Source: Candidatus Zhuqueibacterota bacterium
GTDB lineage: Bacteria; Zhuqueibacterota; Zhuqueibacteria; Zhuqueibacterales; Zhuqueibacteraceae
Length of the DNA stretch: 64,000 nt
Direction: 5' to 3'
NCBI GenBank assembly: GCA_022616415.1
Contig: JAKEEU010000250.1
Coordinates: 1 to 64,000, forward strand
Part shown: positions 27,521-35,580 of the stretch, piece after piece
How the letters are laid out: each line of letters begins with the position of its first letter
How positions within the stretch are numbered: the first letter of the stretch is position 1
Program-made: the position numbers and the translations under genes
The notes under the pieces: generated by a model
Databases searched by the model: none
Told to the model about the DNA's origin: nothing
What the model saw: only the letters and a program-made list of their open reading frames with translations

Positions 27521-29155
27521 TCAAATCCCCCACTCATACTTCTCCTTGAATTTCTTGATGCTGTTGAAAATCGCTTCGGCGATATTTTGTTGAAAATTCG
27601 AGTCGTTCAGCATCGCTTCTTCGCGCTGGTTGGAGATAAAAGCGGTTTCAACGAGAATATTGGGCATGGAAGCGCCGATCAACACGTAGTAACCGGCCTG
27701 CTTGACGCCGCGGTCGGCGAGCTTGGTATTGCCGCTCAATTCTTCCTGCACGATCGCGGCGAGGTCTTCACTTTCACGATTGAATGCGTTTTGCGCCAGC
27801 GCCCGCAAAATAAAGCCCTCGGCGCCCAAGCCGGCATACGCGCTGCTGTCGGCTTCGTAGTTGATGACGGAGTTTTCGCGCCGGGCGACTTCGAGCGCTT
27901 CTTCGGTTTTGGCCGGCCCGAGAAAATACGTGGTGGCGCCGGTAACGCGCCGGCTGCGGTTGGCATTGCAATGAATGCTGATAAAAATTTTTCCCTGCTC
28001 GGAATTGGCGAACTGCGTGCGATCCTTCAAGGGGACGAAGCTGTCATGGTCACGCGTCATCACGACGCGCACGTCCAGGCTTTTCTCCAGCAGCCGTTTC
28101 ACCCGCTTGGCAATCGCCAATGCCACGTCTTTCTCTTTGACGCCGTTGGGGCCGATGGCGCCGGGATCGTGGCCGCCGTGGCCGGGATCGAGCACGATGG
28201 TGTCGATCAGCCATTTCCGCCGCTCTCTTTCGAGATTGCGCAACACCTCGGTTGACAATTGATCCAACGTCGGCAGCGAGATGAGAATTTCATTGCCCTG
28301 GCCGCTGACGACGATGCGTTTCTGCTCGATGTCTTCTTTGAGCTGGCAGGAAATCTGCGTGACCGCGCCGGTTTGAACGGGAACGACGCGCTGCACGATG
28401 CCGGCCGGACGCGTGTGCCGAACCGCGCCGGTATCGATACGCCCGCCAACGATATCGACATAAAGCCATTGCCGGCTGACGCGCGTGCTCACCTGTTTCC
28501 GGTTGAACGGGTAGGCGGTTTGAATGCGAATCAACGTGCCGTTGGCTTTTTCTTCGACGAGAATTTTGGAAACATTGGTCGTGGGTGTTTTATTAGGCTC
28601 GGCGGGAGCCGGCTCAGACGCGGTCGCCGCCACCGGCGTGGCGGGAGGCAATGAATTTGTATCAGTGGGCTTGGCAAAATCCAGCTCTTCGGGCCAACGA
28701 TTCGGATACAGCGGCCGGACCAAATCGGCAAAATATTGCAACGGCACCAGAATGTCGCCGCCGGCATAGCGCGTTTCCACCGGCAACTGCACCATGCGAT
28801 TGTCGATCTGCACGAACGGATTCATCGCCGTGACTTTCAGCTCCGAATTGCCGACGTAGAGAATCACCTTGCGGGCTTTTTCACTATAGAAGGTGCGCAG
28901 ATCGAGAAATTCGGCCAGATCACCGAGCGCGACAAATTGGAAATTGCCGGTTTCGGGGAGAGTGACGATTGGCAGTCCGGAATGGTCGCGGGCAGAGGCG
29001 GCATTTTTTTGCGGTTGAGCCGGAAGCGAGCCGGCATTGACGAGGCAGGAAAAAATGAAAATAGCTGCCCCCACAACCAAACCGCGATTCGGGAACCACG
29101 GTGCGGAAACCCGGCGCGTTTTTGCAAGCCGAGACAAAATGGATAAGCCTAACAT
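27521..29155 (-). CDS. N-acetylmuramoyl-L-alanine amidase (AmiC type) with AMIN domain
   Basis: Cuts the amide bond between muramic acid and the stem peptide in the periplasm, usually during cell separation. The start at 29155 (MLGLSILSRLAKTRR, AGG 5 nt upstream) gives about 544 residues; the longer frame to 29353 overlaps the rhomboid gene. Order: signal anchor (about 20-42), a copper-amine-oxidase-like N-terminal domain (GNFQFVALGDLAEFLDLRTF), Thr/Pro linker, AMIN domain (ANGTLIRIQTAYPFNRKQVS), then the Amidase_3 domain with zinc ligands His (LDPGHGGHDPG), Glu (KEKDVALA), His (SIHCNANRS) and the catalytic Glu (LVETAFISN). Confidence 0.94.
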   Translation of the reverse strand: MLGLSILSRLAKTRRVSAPWFPNRGLVVGAAIFIFSCLVNAGSLPAQPQKNAASARDHSGLPIVTLPETGNFQFVALGDLAEFLDLRTFYSEKARKVILYVGNSELKVTAMNPFVQIDNRMVQLPVETRYAGGDILVPLQYFADLVRPLYPNRWPEELDFAKPTDTNSLPPATPVAATASEPAPAEPNKTPTTNVSKILVEEKANGTLIRIQTAYPFNRKQVSTRVSRQWLYVDIVGGRIDTGAVRHTRPAGIVQRVVPVQTGAVTQISCQLKEDIEQKRIVVSGQGNEILISLPTLDQLSTEVLRNLERERRKWLIDTIVLDPGHGGHDPGAIGPNGVKEKDVALAIAKRVKRLLEKSLDVRVVMTRDHDSFVPLKDRTQFANSEQGKIFISIHCNANRSRRVTGATTYFLGPAKTEEALEVARRENSVINYEADSSAYAGLGAEGFILRALAQNAFNRESEDLAAIVQEELSGNTKLADRGVKQAGYYVLIGASMPNILVETAFISNQREEAMLNDSNFQQNIAEAIFNSIKKFKEKYEWGI

Positions 29156-29183
29156 ACCAACCTGAACCCCGTCACGGCCGACT

Positions 29184-30125
29184 TTATGACAATCCTTCCG
29201 AATGAAGATTCTTTTGGCTAAGATATTGACTTGCTTTTTTGAGAATCTGCTTTTCCTCTTCCGTAAGATTCTCATAACCGACTTCATTGATCTTGTCCAG
29301 AATAATATCAACGCGTTCGCGCAGTTGCACTTCCTGTTGGCGCCGGCGCACAACCTGCATTTGCCGCCGTTTGGTTTTGTGCTGGTTGAACCATTTACCG
29401 AGACGGCCGAGGCCGGGCTTTGCGGCTGGCTTTACCCACGGGGCGTCGCCGCCCCAACGCAAGCTCGGCTTGACGTTTTTCAGATATACAAAACCTACCA
29501 GCATTCCGCCGAGATGCGCAAAATGGGCGACATTACCACCCCCGTCGCTTGCCATCAGGCCGAAGTAAAGCGAGAGCAGGACACTGCCGATAACGAGATA
29601 CTTGACTTTCATGTTGATCGGCAGAACCAGAAACAGCAGAAACGTAATGATGCGATTCGGAAACAAAATGCCGAATGCCATCAGCAGCCCATAGACGGCG
29701 CCCGAAGCGCCGATCACCGGAATCATGGCCGTCTCGGTGAAAAAGATGCTGACCGCCATGTGGACGAGCCCGGCGCCGATGCCACAAATGAGGTAATACC
29801 GGATAAATTCCCGCGTGCCCCAGTAGCGCTCCAGCTCGCACCCAAACATCCACAAGAACAGCATGTTCATTAAAATGTGGAAGATGTTGCCGGTATCGTG
29901 CAGAAACATGTAGGTGGCGAGCTGCCAGACGGTCAATTTGTGTATCACCCAATCAGGCCGCAGCTCGAGCCATTTAATGGCGGTTTCACCGAAAAGTGCG
30001 AACTGATCGAGAGGCCAATGCTGTAAAATGAAACAGCCAAAGTTGGCGATGATGAGGTATTTGACTGCGGTGGTCAGGCCTCCGCCCAATCCGATGCGAT
30101 ATTGTTGTCCGTCGTAGATGCCCAT
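29184..30125 (-). CDS. Rhomboid-family intramembrane serine protease
   Basis: The 313-residue membrane protein has six core helices. The catalytic Ser141 is in VIGASGAVYG and the His204 in HFAHLGGMLVGF; the L1-loop region includes WQLATYMFLH and NILFHILMN-like NIFHILMNMLFLWMFG. After the membrane domain a basic cytoplasmic tail of about 80 residues (HKTKRRQMQVVRRRQQEVQL) ends in a helical hairpin (LTEEEKQILKKASQYL) often seen in this bacterial subgroup. Substrate unknown. It is 28 bp upstream of the cell-wall amidase start and probably in one operon with it. Confidence 0.92.
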   Translation of the reverse strand: MGIYDGQQYRIGLGGGLTTAVKYLIIANFGCFILQHWPLDQFALFGETAIKWLELRPDWVIHKLTVWQLATYMFLHDTGNIFHILMNMLFLWMFGCELERYWGTREFIRYYLICGIGAGLVHMAVSIFFTETAMIPVIGASGAVYGLLMAFGILFPNRIITFLLFLVLPINMKVKYLVIGSVLLSLYFGLMASDGGGNVAHFAHLGGMLVGFVYLKNVKPSLRWGGDAPWVKPAAKPGLGRLGKWFNQHKTKRRQMQVVRRRQQEVQLRERVDIILDKINEVGYENLTEEEKQILKKASQYLSQKNLHSEGLS

Positions 30126-30230
30126 CGCTAATGCACTACTTTGATAGCGTGAAAAACGACATGACGTTGGCCGGTTTAGCCCGCAAGGCTGCGCCCATGG
30201 GCTTGGGGCCGGCCAACTTGAATTTTCACT

Positions 30231-30863
30231 TCACCACAGGCCAAAGCGCAGGCCGCCGCGAAAACCGAGGCCGGCAAGATTCACCTGGCTCCATACCGGC
30301 AGGCCTTCCTTTTTCGTTTCGTTGCGTTTCACTTTGGCGTCGTGATAAAGAATTTCAGCAATGACGGCCGAGCGGCTGCCGATACGGTATTGAAAGCCGC
30401 CTCCGACCATCCAGGCGAAGCCGCTGTAGAAACGCCGTTCTTTTTTGCCATCGACAAAATTGTTTTCGTGGTTCCACAGCATTTCGTAGCCCAACCCGCC
30501 GTTGGCGAACCAATGAAAATCGTCTTCGCTAAAATGAATGATCGCCTGGCCCATGAGCGGCAGAAAAAATGTCGTGAACTCAAGATCCTTTTGCACGGTG
30601 GTTTCCACCAAGCCGCCGGCGCTGACGGATTGGGCAACGGTGGTGAATTTCTGATAATTTCTCCGAAACACGCTCACGGCTGCGCCCAGCTCCACCGCAT
30701 CGTCAACCTTGCCGGTCAAATCCATGCCGAGCATCAAACCGGCTTTGGAGTCTTTGGGATCGATATAGCCGAGGCGGATTCCGGAAATGTGCAATTGGGC
30801 CGGGCTATTTTGGGCGGCGAGAAGTGAAATGGCGGCGAGCACGAAAAAACAGCGTGTCCGCAT
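30231..30863 (-). CDS. Outer-membrane beta-barrel protein (8-strand type)
   Basis: The 210-residue product starts at an ATG with AAGGAG and has a signal peptide (CFFVLAAISLLAAQNSPAQ). Alternating strands follow (GYIDPKDSKAGLMLGMDLTG, FHWFANGGLGYEMLW, WMVGGGFQYRIGSRSAVIAE) and the chain ends in LGFRGGLRFGLW, a typical C-terminal barrel strand with a final aromatic. Length suits an 8-strand OmpW/OmpA-like barrel. Role unknown. Confidence 0.75.
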   Translation of the reverse strand: MRTRCFFVLAAISLLAAQNSPAQLHISGIRLGYIDPKDSKAGLMLGMDLTGKVDDAVELGAAVSVFRRNYQKFTTVAQSVSAGGLVETTVQKDLEFTTFFLPLMGQAIIHFSEDDFHWFANGGLGYEMLWNHENNFVDGKKERRFYSGFAWMVGGGFQYRIGSRSAVIAEILYHDAKVKRNETKKEGLPVWSQVNLAGLGFRGGLRFGLW

Positions 30864-30998
30864 GTTAATCTTCTCCTTGCTTCCAAGAAACTGACTTGCC
30901 GGTCACTGTGGGCAATCGCCTGGTTTTACGTTTCGTCATTAAAGTAACCGTGAGTTTCTTGTCTTAAGTGCGATGATTTCATTTTATGAAACCAAGCC

Positions 30999-32252
30999 TT
31001 AAAAGTCAAGCAAAACCTTTTTGGCGGCGTTTTTTTCTGCGGCAAACCCCGACCCTCCTTTATTTGATTTTGAAGAAAAGTCTGGGAGGCGCAATTTTCC
31101 CTGCAAGTTGCCGTTCAGCTTAAAACGCCGCGCAAACAGCTCCAGATAAACTTTGGCGTAATTGCGCACCATGCTTTCGAGGCTGAATTGTTCCTCCACC
31201 CGCCGCCGGCCGCCCTGACCCAGACGCCGGCGGCATGCCGGCTCGCGCAACAATTTCATGATGGCCGTGGCCAACCGGTGTGGATGATCGGGCCGAACCA
31301 GCAGCCCGGTTTCGCCGTCGCTCACCAATTCGGGATTGCCGCCAACGGCGGTGGCGACAACCGGCCGGCCTGAAGCCATGGCCTCGAGGATGGTGTTGGA
31401 CATTCCCTCGCTTTCCGAGCAGAGCACGTAAACATCGAGGGCGCGCAATATTTCCGAAACATCCTTGCGCGTGCCGAGAAAGTGGACGCGATCCAGCATA
31501 TTGTAATCGCGCGCCAATTGCACCAGCTCGTTGCGGAGCGGGCCATCGCCGACGATGACCAAATGCGCTGGCGGGATTTCTCTGAAAACCAGTTTTGCCG
31601 CTTTCAAAAGAATCGGATAGGCTTTGACCGGAACCAGCCGGCCAACGGCGCCGAACACCAACGCTTCGGGCGGCACGCCGAGACGCGCCTTGTAATCGAC
31701 CCCGTTGCGCGAGAGATCGAAGCGCGAAAGATCAACGCCATTGGCCACGACGCGAATGCGCTCTTTGGGAAAATCAAACGTTTGGTGAAGATTTTCTCGC
31801 AAGGCTTCCGAAACCGAGAGTATCTGATCAGCCCGGCGCCAAAACCAGCGCTGCATGTGAATGTGAAGCTTGGACTCGGTTTGCATCGTGCCGTGCTCGC
31901 CGTGAATGATGATGGGCACGGCCGCCAGCTTCGCGCCGACGATGCCCTCCATCAAAGTCGCCCACGAATGTGTGTGCGCAATGTGAATGCGATAACGCCA
32001 AAATTCCCGCGCCACCTTGAAATAAAGCCGATAATCGCCCCCCAGTTTATCGCCAAGCTCGACCACACGGCAGCGGGACGGATCGACCCGCTGCGCCAAC
32101 GGCCCGCCTCGAACATACGTGAAAATATAGCTCTCAAAAATGTCGGGGTCGAGGCCGTTGACCAAATTAACCACGCCGTTTTCTTTGCCGCCAAATTGCA
32201 AATGTGCGGAGACGTGGGCAATTTTTATTTTGTTTGAAGAGGTCTTTTTCAT
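30999..32252 (-). CDS. Glycosyltransferase family 4 protein
   Basis: The ATG at 32252 is preferred (MKKTSSNKIKIAHVSAHLQF) over a TTG six bases earlier. About 417 residues in the GT-B fold. The N-terminal acceptor half has HLQFGGKENGVVNLVNGL; the C-terminal donor half has VFGAVGRLVPVKAYPILLKA, the SESEGMSNTILEAMASGRPV stretch with the EX7E-type signature, and GLLVRPDHPHRLATAI. It transfers a sugar from an activated donor, probably in surface polysaccharide assembly. The broken small frame 9 bp upstream would have been its operon partner. Confidence 0.93.
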   Translation of the reverse strand: MKKTSSNKIKIAHVSAHLQFGGKENGVVNLVNGLDPDIFESYIFTYVRGGPLAQRVDPSRCRVVELGDKLGGDYRLYFKVAREFWRYRIHIAHTHSWATLMEGIVGAKLAAVPIIIHGEHGTMQTESKLHIHMQRWFWRRADQILSVSEALRENLHQTFDFPKERIRVVANGVDLSRFDLSRNGVDYKARLGVPPEALVFGAVGRLVPVKAYPILLKAAKLVFREIPPAHLVIVGDGPLRNELVQLARDYNMLDRVHFLGTRKDVSEILRALDVYVLCSESEGMSNTILEAMASGRPVVATAVGGNPELVSDGETGLLVRPDHPHRLATAIMKLLREPACRRRLGQGGRRRVEEQFSLESMVRNYAKVYLELFARRFKLNGNLQGKLRLPDFSSKSNKGGSGFAAEKNAAKKVLLDF

Positions 32253-32261
32253 GTTCAAACG

Positions 32262-32561
32262 TCACGGTCGGCTTGCGTCATGAACCAATTGCGCCACGCG
32301 ATTGAACAATTCGTCGTATTCGCCACCGAATCGATTCTCGGATTGCAAGTGAACCGTAGCGCCGTTGCGCGACGTAAAATTTCCCGGCCGCGTCAGCAAC
32401 AACGGGTTGGACCCTGCTGACAATGTGGAGGCCAGCACATTTTTGCCGAGTCATTGGTTGGCAAAACGGTCGAGGCGAATGATCACCCCGTGCCTGGCGA
32501 GCCTGCCAATGACGGCGTGGCCGATCTTTTCCAGCACGGCTTCACGAATGACGATGCCCAT
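32262..32561 (-). pseudogene. Unknown 99-codon gene interrupted by one in-frame TGA
   Basis: From the ATG at 32561 the frame reads MGIVIREAVLEKIGHAVIGR..., reaches TGA as codon 37 (32451-32453), then continues open for 62 codons (LGKNVLASTLSAGSNPLLLT..., ending VAQLVHDASRP) to a second TGA at 32262. Both halves look like real protein and lie in one frame, and a Trp codon (TGG) would restore it. No family was recognised. Other genes here end in TGA, so it is a normal stop in this organism. Nonsense mutation or sequencing error is most likely. Confidence 0.5.
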
Positions 32562-32836
32562 TTGTACTTTAAGTTAATGCAGAATCGGGGTTACAGGTCG
32601 ACCTGAACGGATTCAATAAAGTCCGCGTAAGTCCATAAAGTCCGTGTGTTAATTTTATACCCGCAATGGCAGGGAAAAGCGGAGAGACGGAAGTGAGATT
32701 TGCTCATTCATTTTTAAAGAGGCATTCTACAGCGTTAGCTGGCAGAAAGACAGCTTGACAGCGTTCCCCAAAATACCTTTAAGGCGAGAATGACGAGGCG
32801 AGAAAATTGGCGGCGCGAAAGAATATCGGCGCAAGC
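32562..32836. other. Intergenic region with an AAGTCC word array
   Basis: At 32617-32650 an imperfect tandem of AAAGTCCGCGTAAGTCC-like words occurs, of the same kind as the other word arrays in the window. No reading frame or clear hairpin was seen in the remainder. Confidence 0.5.
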
Positions 32837-32950
32837 CTACTCTTTTGATTTGAGTTGTTTTTTAGCGTGATACACCAGAAAAAGAGCAACAATAAACGAA
32901 ATAAGCACCATAAAGGCGCCGCCGATGAGAAGGTTGTCGTAATTAACCAT
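32837..32950 (-). CDS. 37-residue single-helix membrane microprotein (paralogue C)
   Basis: The product begins MVNYDNLLIGGAFMVLISF and ends ALFLVYHAKKQLKSKE: a short N-terminus, one membrane helix of about 22 residues and a basic tail. It has the same length (37) and layout as two upstream paralogues at 33082-33195 and 33233-33346. Its start overlaps the stop of a 26-codon frame as ATGGTTAA, the same coupling seen for paralogue A. No ribosome site of its own is visible, so translation probably depends on that overlap. Topology by positive-inside rule: tail in the cytoplasm. Function unknown; small accessory subunit of a membrane transporter or enzyme is a guess. Confidence 0.75.
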   Translation of the reverse strand: MVNYDNLLIGGAFMVLISFIVALFLVYHAKKQLKSKE

Positions 32951-33023
32951 TGTTTTGGTTATTGGAAATTTGAATGAGCCAAGCACCGCCGCAGACCTGA
33001 GCAAATACCACAATGATTCTCAT
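32943..33023 (-). CDS. 26-residue remnant of the 54-residue membrane microprotein
   Basis: The product MRIIVVFAQVCGGAWLIQIS... matches the C-terminal half of the 54-residue protein at 33339-33503 (shared pattern QV-x-x-GAW-(F/L)-IQ and an Asn-rich tail). Upstream the frame is closed by TAG, so the N-terminal half is gone. It overlaps the next gene as ATGGTTAA, like its full-length copy. It is evidence that the pair was duplicated as a unit. Confidence 0.55.
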   Translation of the reverse strand: MRIIVVFAQVCGGAWLIQISNNQNNG

Positions 33024-33081
33024 TTGAGATCGCTATGAAAACTCAAGGATTGGCGGTATGATAAGGTGATCAGCGCTATAC

Positions 33082-33195
33082 CTACCCTTTCGATTTCATT
33101 TGCTTCTTCGCATGATACATAAAAAAAAGCAAGATAAGGAATGAAACAAACACCATGAAGGCGCCGCCAAGAAGCAAGCCGGTAAACTTATCCAT
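33082..33195 (-). CDS. 37-residue single-helix membrane microprotein (paralogue B)
   Basis: The product begins MDKFTGLLLGGAFMVFVSF and ends ILLFFMYHAKKQMKSKG. The ATG follows GAGG by 9 nt. The helix and the basic tail YHAKKQMKSK are nearly the same as in paralogues A and C. The recurring GG(A/M) near the helix start may be a packing motif. Nothing is known of its role. Confidence 0.78.
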   Translation of the reverse strand: MDKFTGLLLGGAFMVFVSFLILLFFMYHAKKQMKSKG

Positions 33196-33232
33196 TGGTC
33201 TTGTCCTCTTTTCGGTAGATACGATGAGTCGC

Positions 33233-33346
33233 TTACCTTTTCGATTTCAACTGCTTCCTCGCGTGGTACATAAAAAAAAGCACGATGAGAAACAAAGCGA
33301 ACAAGTAGATCATTCCGCCAATCAGGAAGCCTATAGATTTATCCAT
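33233..33346 (-). CDS. 37-residue single-helix membrane microprotein (paralogue A)
   Basis: The product begins MDKSIGFLIGGMIYLFALF and ends IVLFFMYHARKQLKSKR. Its ATG overlaps the stop of the 54-residue gene upstream (ATGGATAA, 8 nt), so the two are translationally coupled and probably act together. A longer frame to 33457 reads through the upstream gene out of frame and is rejected. Confidence 0.8.
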   Translation of the reverse strand: MDKSIGFLIGGMIYLFALFLIVLFFMYHARKQLKSKR

Positions 33347-33503
33347 CGGTATTATCCTCCGTTTTGTTGACACGATGAGCAGCTTGGATGAACCAAGCTC
33401 CCGCAAGGACTTGCACAATCCCGACACAAAATCCAAATGGGAGCACCCACCATGCAATCGCTTCTTTTGTAAATAACCACGCTACCATGGCCGCGATATT
33501 CAT
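33339..33503 (-). CDS. 54-residue membrane microprotein
   Basis: The product MNIAAMVAWLFTKEAIAWWV... continues with a membrane helix (VLPFGFCVGIVQVLAGAWFI) and a polar tail ending NKTEDNTDG. Its ATG overlaps the stop of the 21-codon frame before it (ATGA) and its own stop overlaps the start of paralogue A. No homologous family was recognised. The overlaps on both sides suggest equal-amount synthesis of three tiny proteins. Confidence 0.72.
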   Translation of the reverse strand: MNIAAMVAWLFTKEAIAWWVLPFGFCVGIVQVLAGAWFIQAAHRVNKTEDNTDG

Positions 33504-33565
33504 ACCCACTCGGCATTCACAAATGCTTTCCCCACTTCACTGTAAACTGCGCTGACAATCTTCAT
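33500..33565 (-). CDS. 21-residue leader-like microprotein opening the cluster
   Basis: The frame MKIVSAVYSEVGKAFVNAEWV is preceded by a very strong ribosome site (GGAGGGAGGAAGG) and ends in an ATGA overlap with the 54-residue gene. It may serve mainly to load ribosomes for the coupled genes behind it. It starts 62 bp after the amidohydrolase stop. Confidence 0.6.
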   Translation of the reverse strand: MKIVSAVYSEVGKAFVNAEWV

Positions 33566-33627
33566 TTCCTTCCTCCCTCCGGTTTGCCCAACCAAAAGAT
33601 ATGAGAAAAAATCGTGAATGTCAAGAA

Positions 33628-35286
33628 TCATTCATTCGTCCCGGACGCGGCTTTTTTTGCTGCGGGCGCGGAGATTCCTGGCTGGGTGATTTCATAATTG
33701 GCGCGGGTTTTGGCTTCCTGCACCATTTTGCGCACATCGGCGAGGAGCTGCTTGGCGTCGTAAATAATGCCATCTTTGATGGTGTATTTGACGCCGCCGA
33801 CGCGCACCGGCTCGTTCTTCTCGTTCAATTTGACCGCGCCGGTGCCGTAAAGCACGCTGAGATTTTGCAGCGGGTTCTCTTCCACCACGACGAAATCCGC
33901 GAGCTTACCGACTTCGACCGAGCCGATCTCGTCCGCCATGCCCAACGCCTCCGCGCCTTTCAACGTCGCGGCGCGGATCACTTCAATGGGATGAAAGCCG
34001 GCTTCGCGGAACAATTCCATCTCGCGAATGAAGCCGAAACCGTAAAGGTTATAAATAAAACCCGAATCCGAGCCGATGGTAACGCGGCCGCCGCGATTTT
34101 TGTACTCGTTCAAAAACGCCATCCACAATCTAAAATTCTCCTTCCAGGCGATTTCGTCTTCCGTCGTCCAATAGAACCAGTACGAGCCGTGCGAAATGCG
34201 GTTGGGTTTGTAAAATTCCCAAAGAGAAGGCAAAGTATACTCTTCGTGCCATTCCAATCTTCGCACGCGATGAAAGTCGCGGCTGCCTTCATAAGTGACC
34301 ATCGTCGGATCGATGGTGAAATCCAGGCGGATCAATTCGTCCAGCACTTTGTACCAATGCTCGCTATAGGGCTTGGCCGCCTGTTTCCAAAGCCGCCCGG
34401 CCTGGCCGAAGCGGTGTTGCTCGTCGTTGTAATTGAAATCCAGCGGATAATCTTGGATGCTGCGGTCGGTGAAGAGCGCCTCAGGCAGGCCGTACCAATG
34501 CTCCATCGTGGTCAAGCCCCAACGCGCCGTGGTTAGAGCATTCACTCTCGCCACGCTCAATTGCGGGTGATGCGAGGCGGTTCTGATGCCCTGCTTTTTG
34601 GCTTCGTCGAGAATGGCGGCCATGATTTGCGGACTCACGGAAAAAATTTTCAAACCGTCGGCGCCTTGTTTGGCGACCTGCGCGACCCATGTCCGCGCTT
34701 CGGCAGGTGTGGCAATAGGACGGTCGTGGCCTTGCCCGAACGTCACATAAGCCTTGATGCGCGGTGCGGTGTTTTCGTTCTTCGCACTCTTGGCTTTGTG
34801 CGCCAGCGTCCATTTGAGGCCATTGCCGCTCCCGGGATCGCGAATGGTGGTGATGCCGTGCCCCATCCACAATTTGAAGACGTATTCTGCCGGCGTGCCC
34901 TGGCTGACGCCGCCGATGTGGCCGTGCATATCGATAAAGCCCGGCATAACGAACATGCCGCTCAGATCGAGTTCCTTGTCGCCCGCTTCGGCTTTGGGCC
35001 GTTTTTCAGCATCAATGGGAACGCCGGGATAGCCGACGCTTTTAATGTCAACGATTCGATTTCCGGCCACGACGATGTCCATCGGGCCGATGGCTGGCGC
35101 GCCGGTCCCGTCAATAAGCGTGGCGCTGCGCAAGATGAGGCGCTTGAAAGGGCCTTCACCCTCGGCGCGCGGCGGCGCCTCTTGAATCGACTTGGGCTTT
35201 TCCTGAGCGTGAAGGACCATCGCCACCAACAGGGTGAAACCGAGCAGCGCACATTTTTTCGGTAAAGCACAGCCGACGCGTTTCAT
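33628..35286 (-). CDS. Exported metal-dependent amidohydrolase (imidazolonepropionase-like)
   Basis: The 552-residue product starts at an ATG with AAGGAG and a signal peptide (LLGFTLLVAMVLHAQ). It belongs to the amidohydrolase superfamily, a TIM barrel with a metal centre. Visible ligands: HxH in MPGFIDMHGHIGG (about residue 119), His in GIRTASHHPQLSV and Asp in VTIGSDSGFIYN; the small beta domain is split between residues 50-110 and the C-terminus (VGKLADFVVVEENPLQNLSV). The subgroup includes exported dipeptidases and cyclic-imide hydrolases; the substrate is unknown. The microprotein cluster follows on the same strand within 62 bp, so they may be one transcript. Confidence 0.88.
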   Translation of the reverse strand: MKRVGCALPKKCALLGFTLLVAMVLHAQEKPKSIQEAPPRAEGEGPFKRLILRSATLIDGTGAPAIGPMDIVVAGNRIVDIKSVGYPGVPIDAEKRPKAEAGDKELDLSGMFVMPGFIDMHGHIGGVSQGTPAEYVFKLWMGHGITTIRDPGSGNGLKWTLAHKAKSAKNENTAPRIKAYVTFGQGHDRPIATPAEARTWVAQVAKQGADGLKIFSVSPQIMAAILDEAKKQGIRTASHHPQLSVARVNALTTARWGLTTMEHWYGLPEALFTDRSIQDYPLDFNYNDEQHRFGQAGRLWKQAAKPYSEHWYKVLDELIRLDFTIDPTMVTYEGSRDFHRVRRLEWHEEYTLPSLWEFYKPNRISHGSYWFYWTTEDEIAWKENFRLWMAFLNEYKNRGGRVTIGSDSGFIYNLYGFGFIREMELFREAGFHPIEVIRAATLKGAEALGMADEIGSVEVGKLADFVVVEENPLQNLSVLYGTGAVKLNEKNEPVRVGGVKYTIKDGIIYDAKQLLADVRKMVQEAKTRANYEITQPGISAPAAKKAASGTNE

Positions 35287-35475
35287 GCCATCCGCTCCTT
35301 TCTGAATGAGAATGTTTCAATCACGACGACCTTATTTGGGCGAGGCATAATATGGCAATTTAAAATCAACATTGCAAGAGCAAATATTTTGCTCGCTTGC
35401 ATTTGGGCGGGATTATACTTATTTTGGCCCAGTGCGGACAAGTCGCGACTCTACGCACGCAGCTCAAAAAATTTG

Positions 35476-35536
35476 CCCAACGGATAAATCAAGGCCAACG
35501 GATTTTTTATCCGCTGGTCTTAATTTATCCGTTGGC
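35476..35536. repeat. CCAACGGAT-type palindromic repeat, copy 3 of 3
   Basis: GCCCAACGGATAA and GGCCAACGGAT on the left face ATCCGCTGGTC and TTTATCCGTTGGCG on the right: the most symmetrical copy. It lies in the divergent gap (35287-35580) between the amidohydrolase and M20 genes. Nothing else clear is seen in that gap. Confidence 0.85.
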
Positions 35537-35580
35537 GCTTTTATTTTTTCTGAAAAGATTTCACTTTTAAAGACTAAGTC

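Noticed and set aside
32451..32453. Selenocysteine codon in the interrupted frame
   Set aside because: No selenoprotein family likeness, no hairpin just after the TGA resembling a SECIS, and the residue context suits Trp.
32837..33565. Cytochrome cbb3 oxidase small subunits (CcoQ/CcoS type)
   Set aside because: The basic KKQ(L/M)KSK tail and lack of any oxidase gene nearby do not fit those families.
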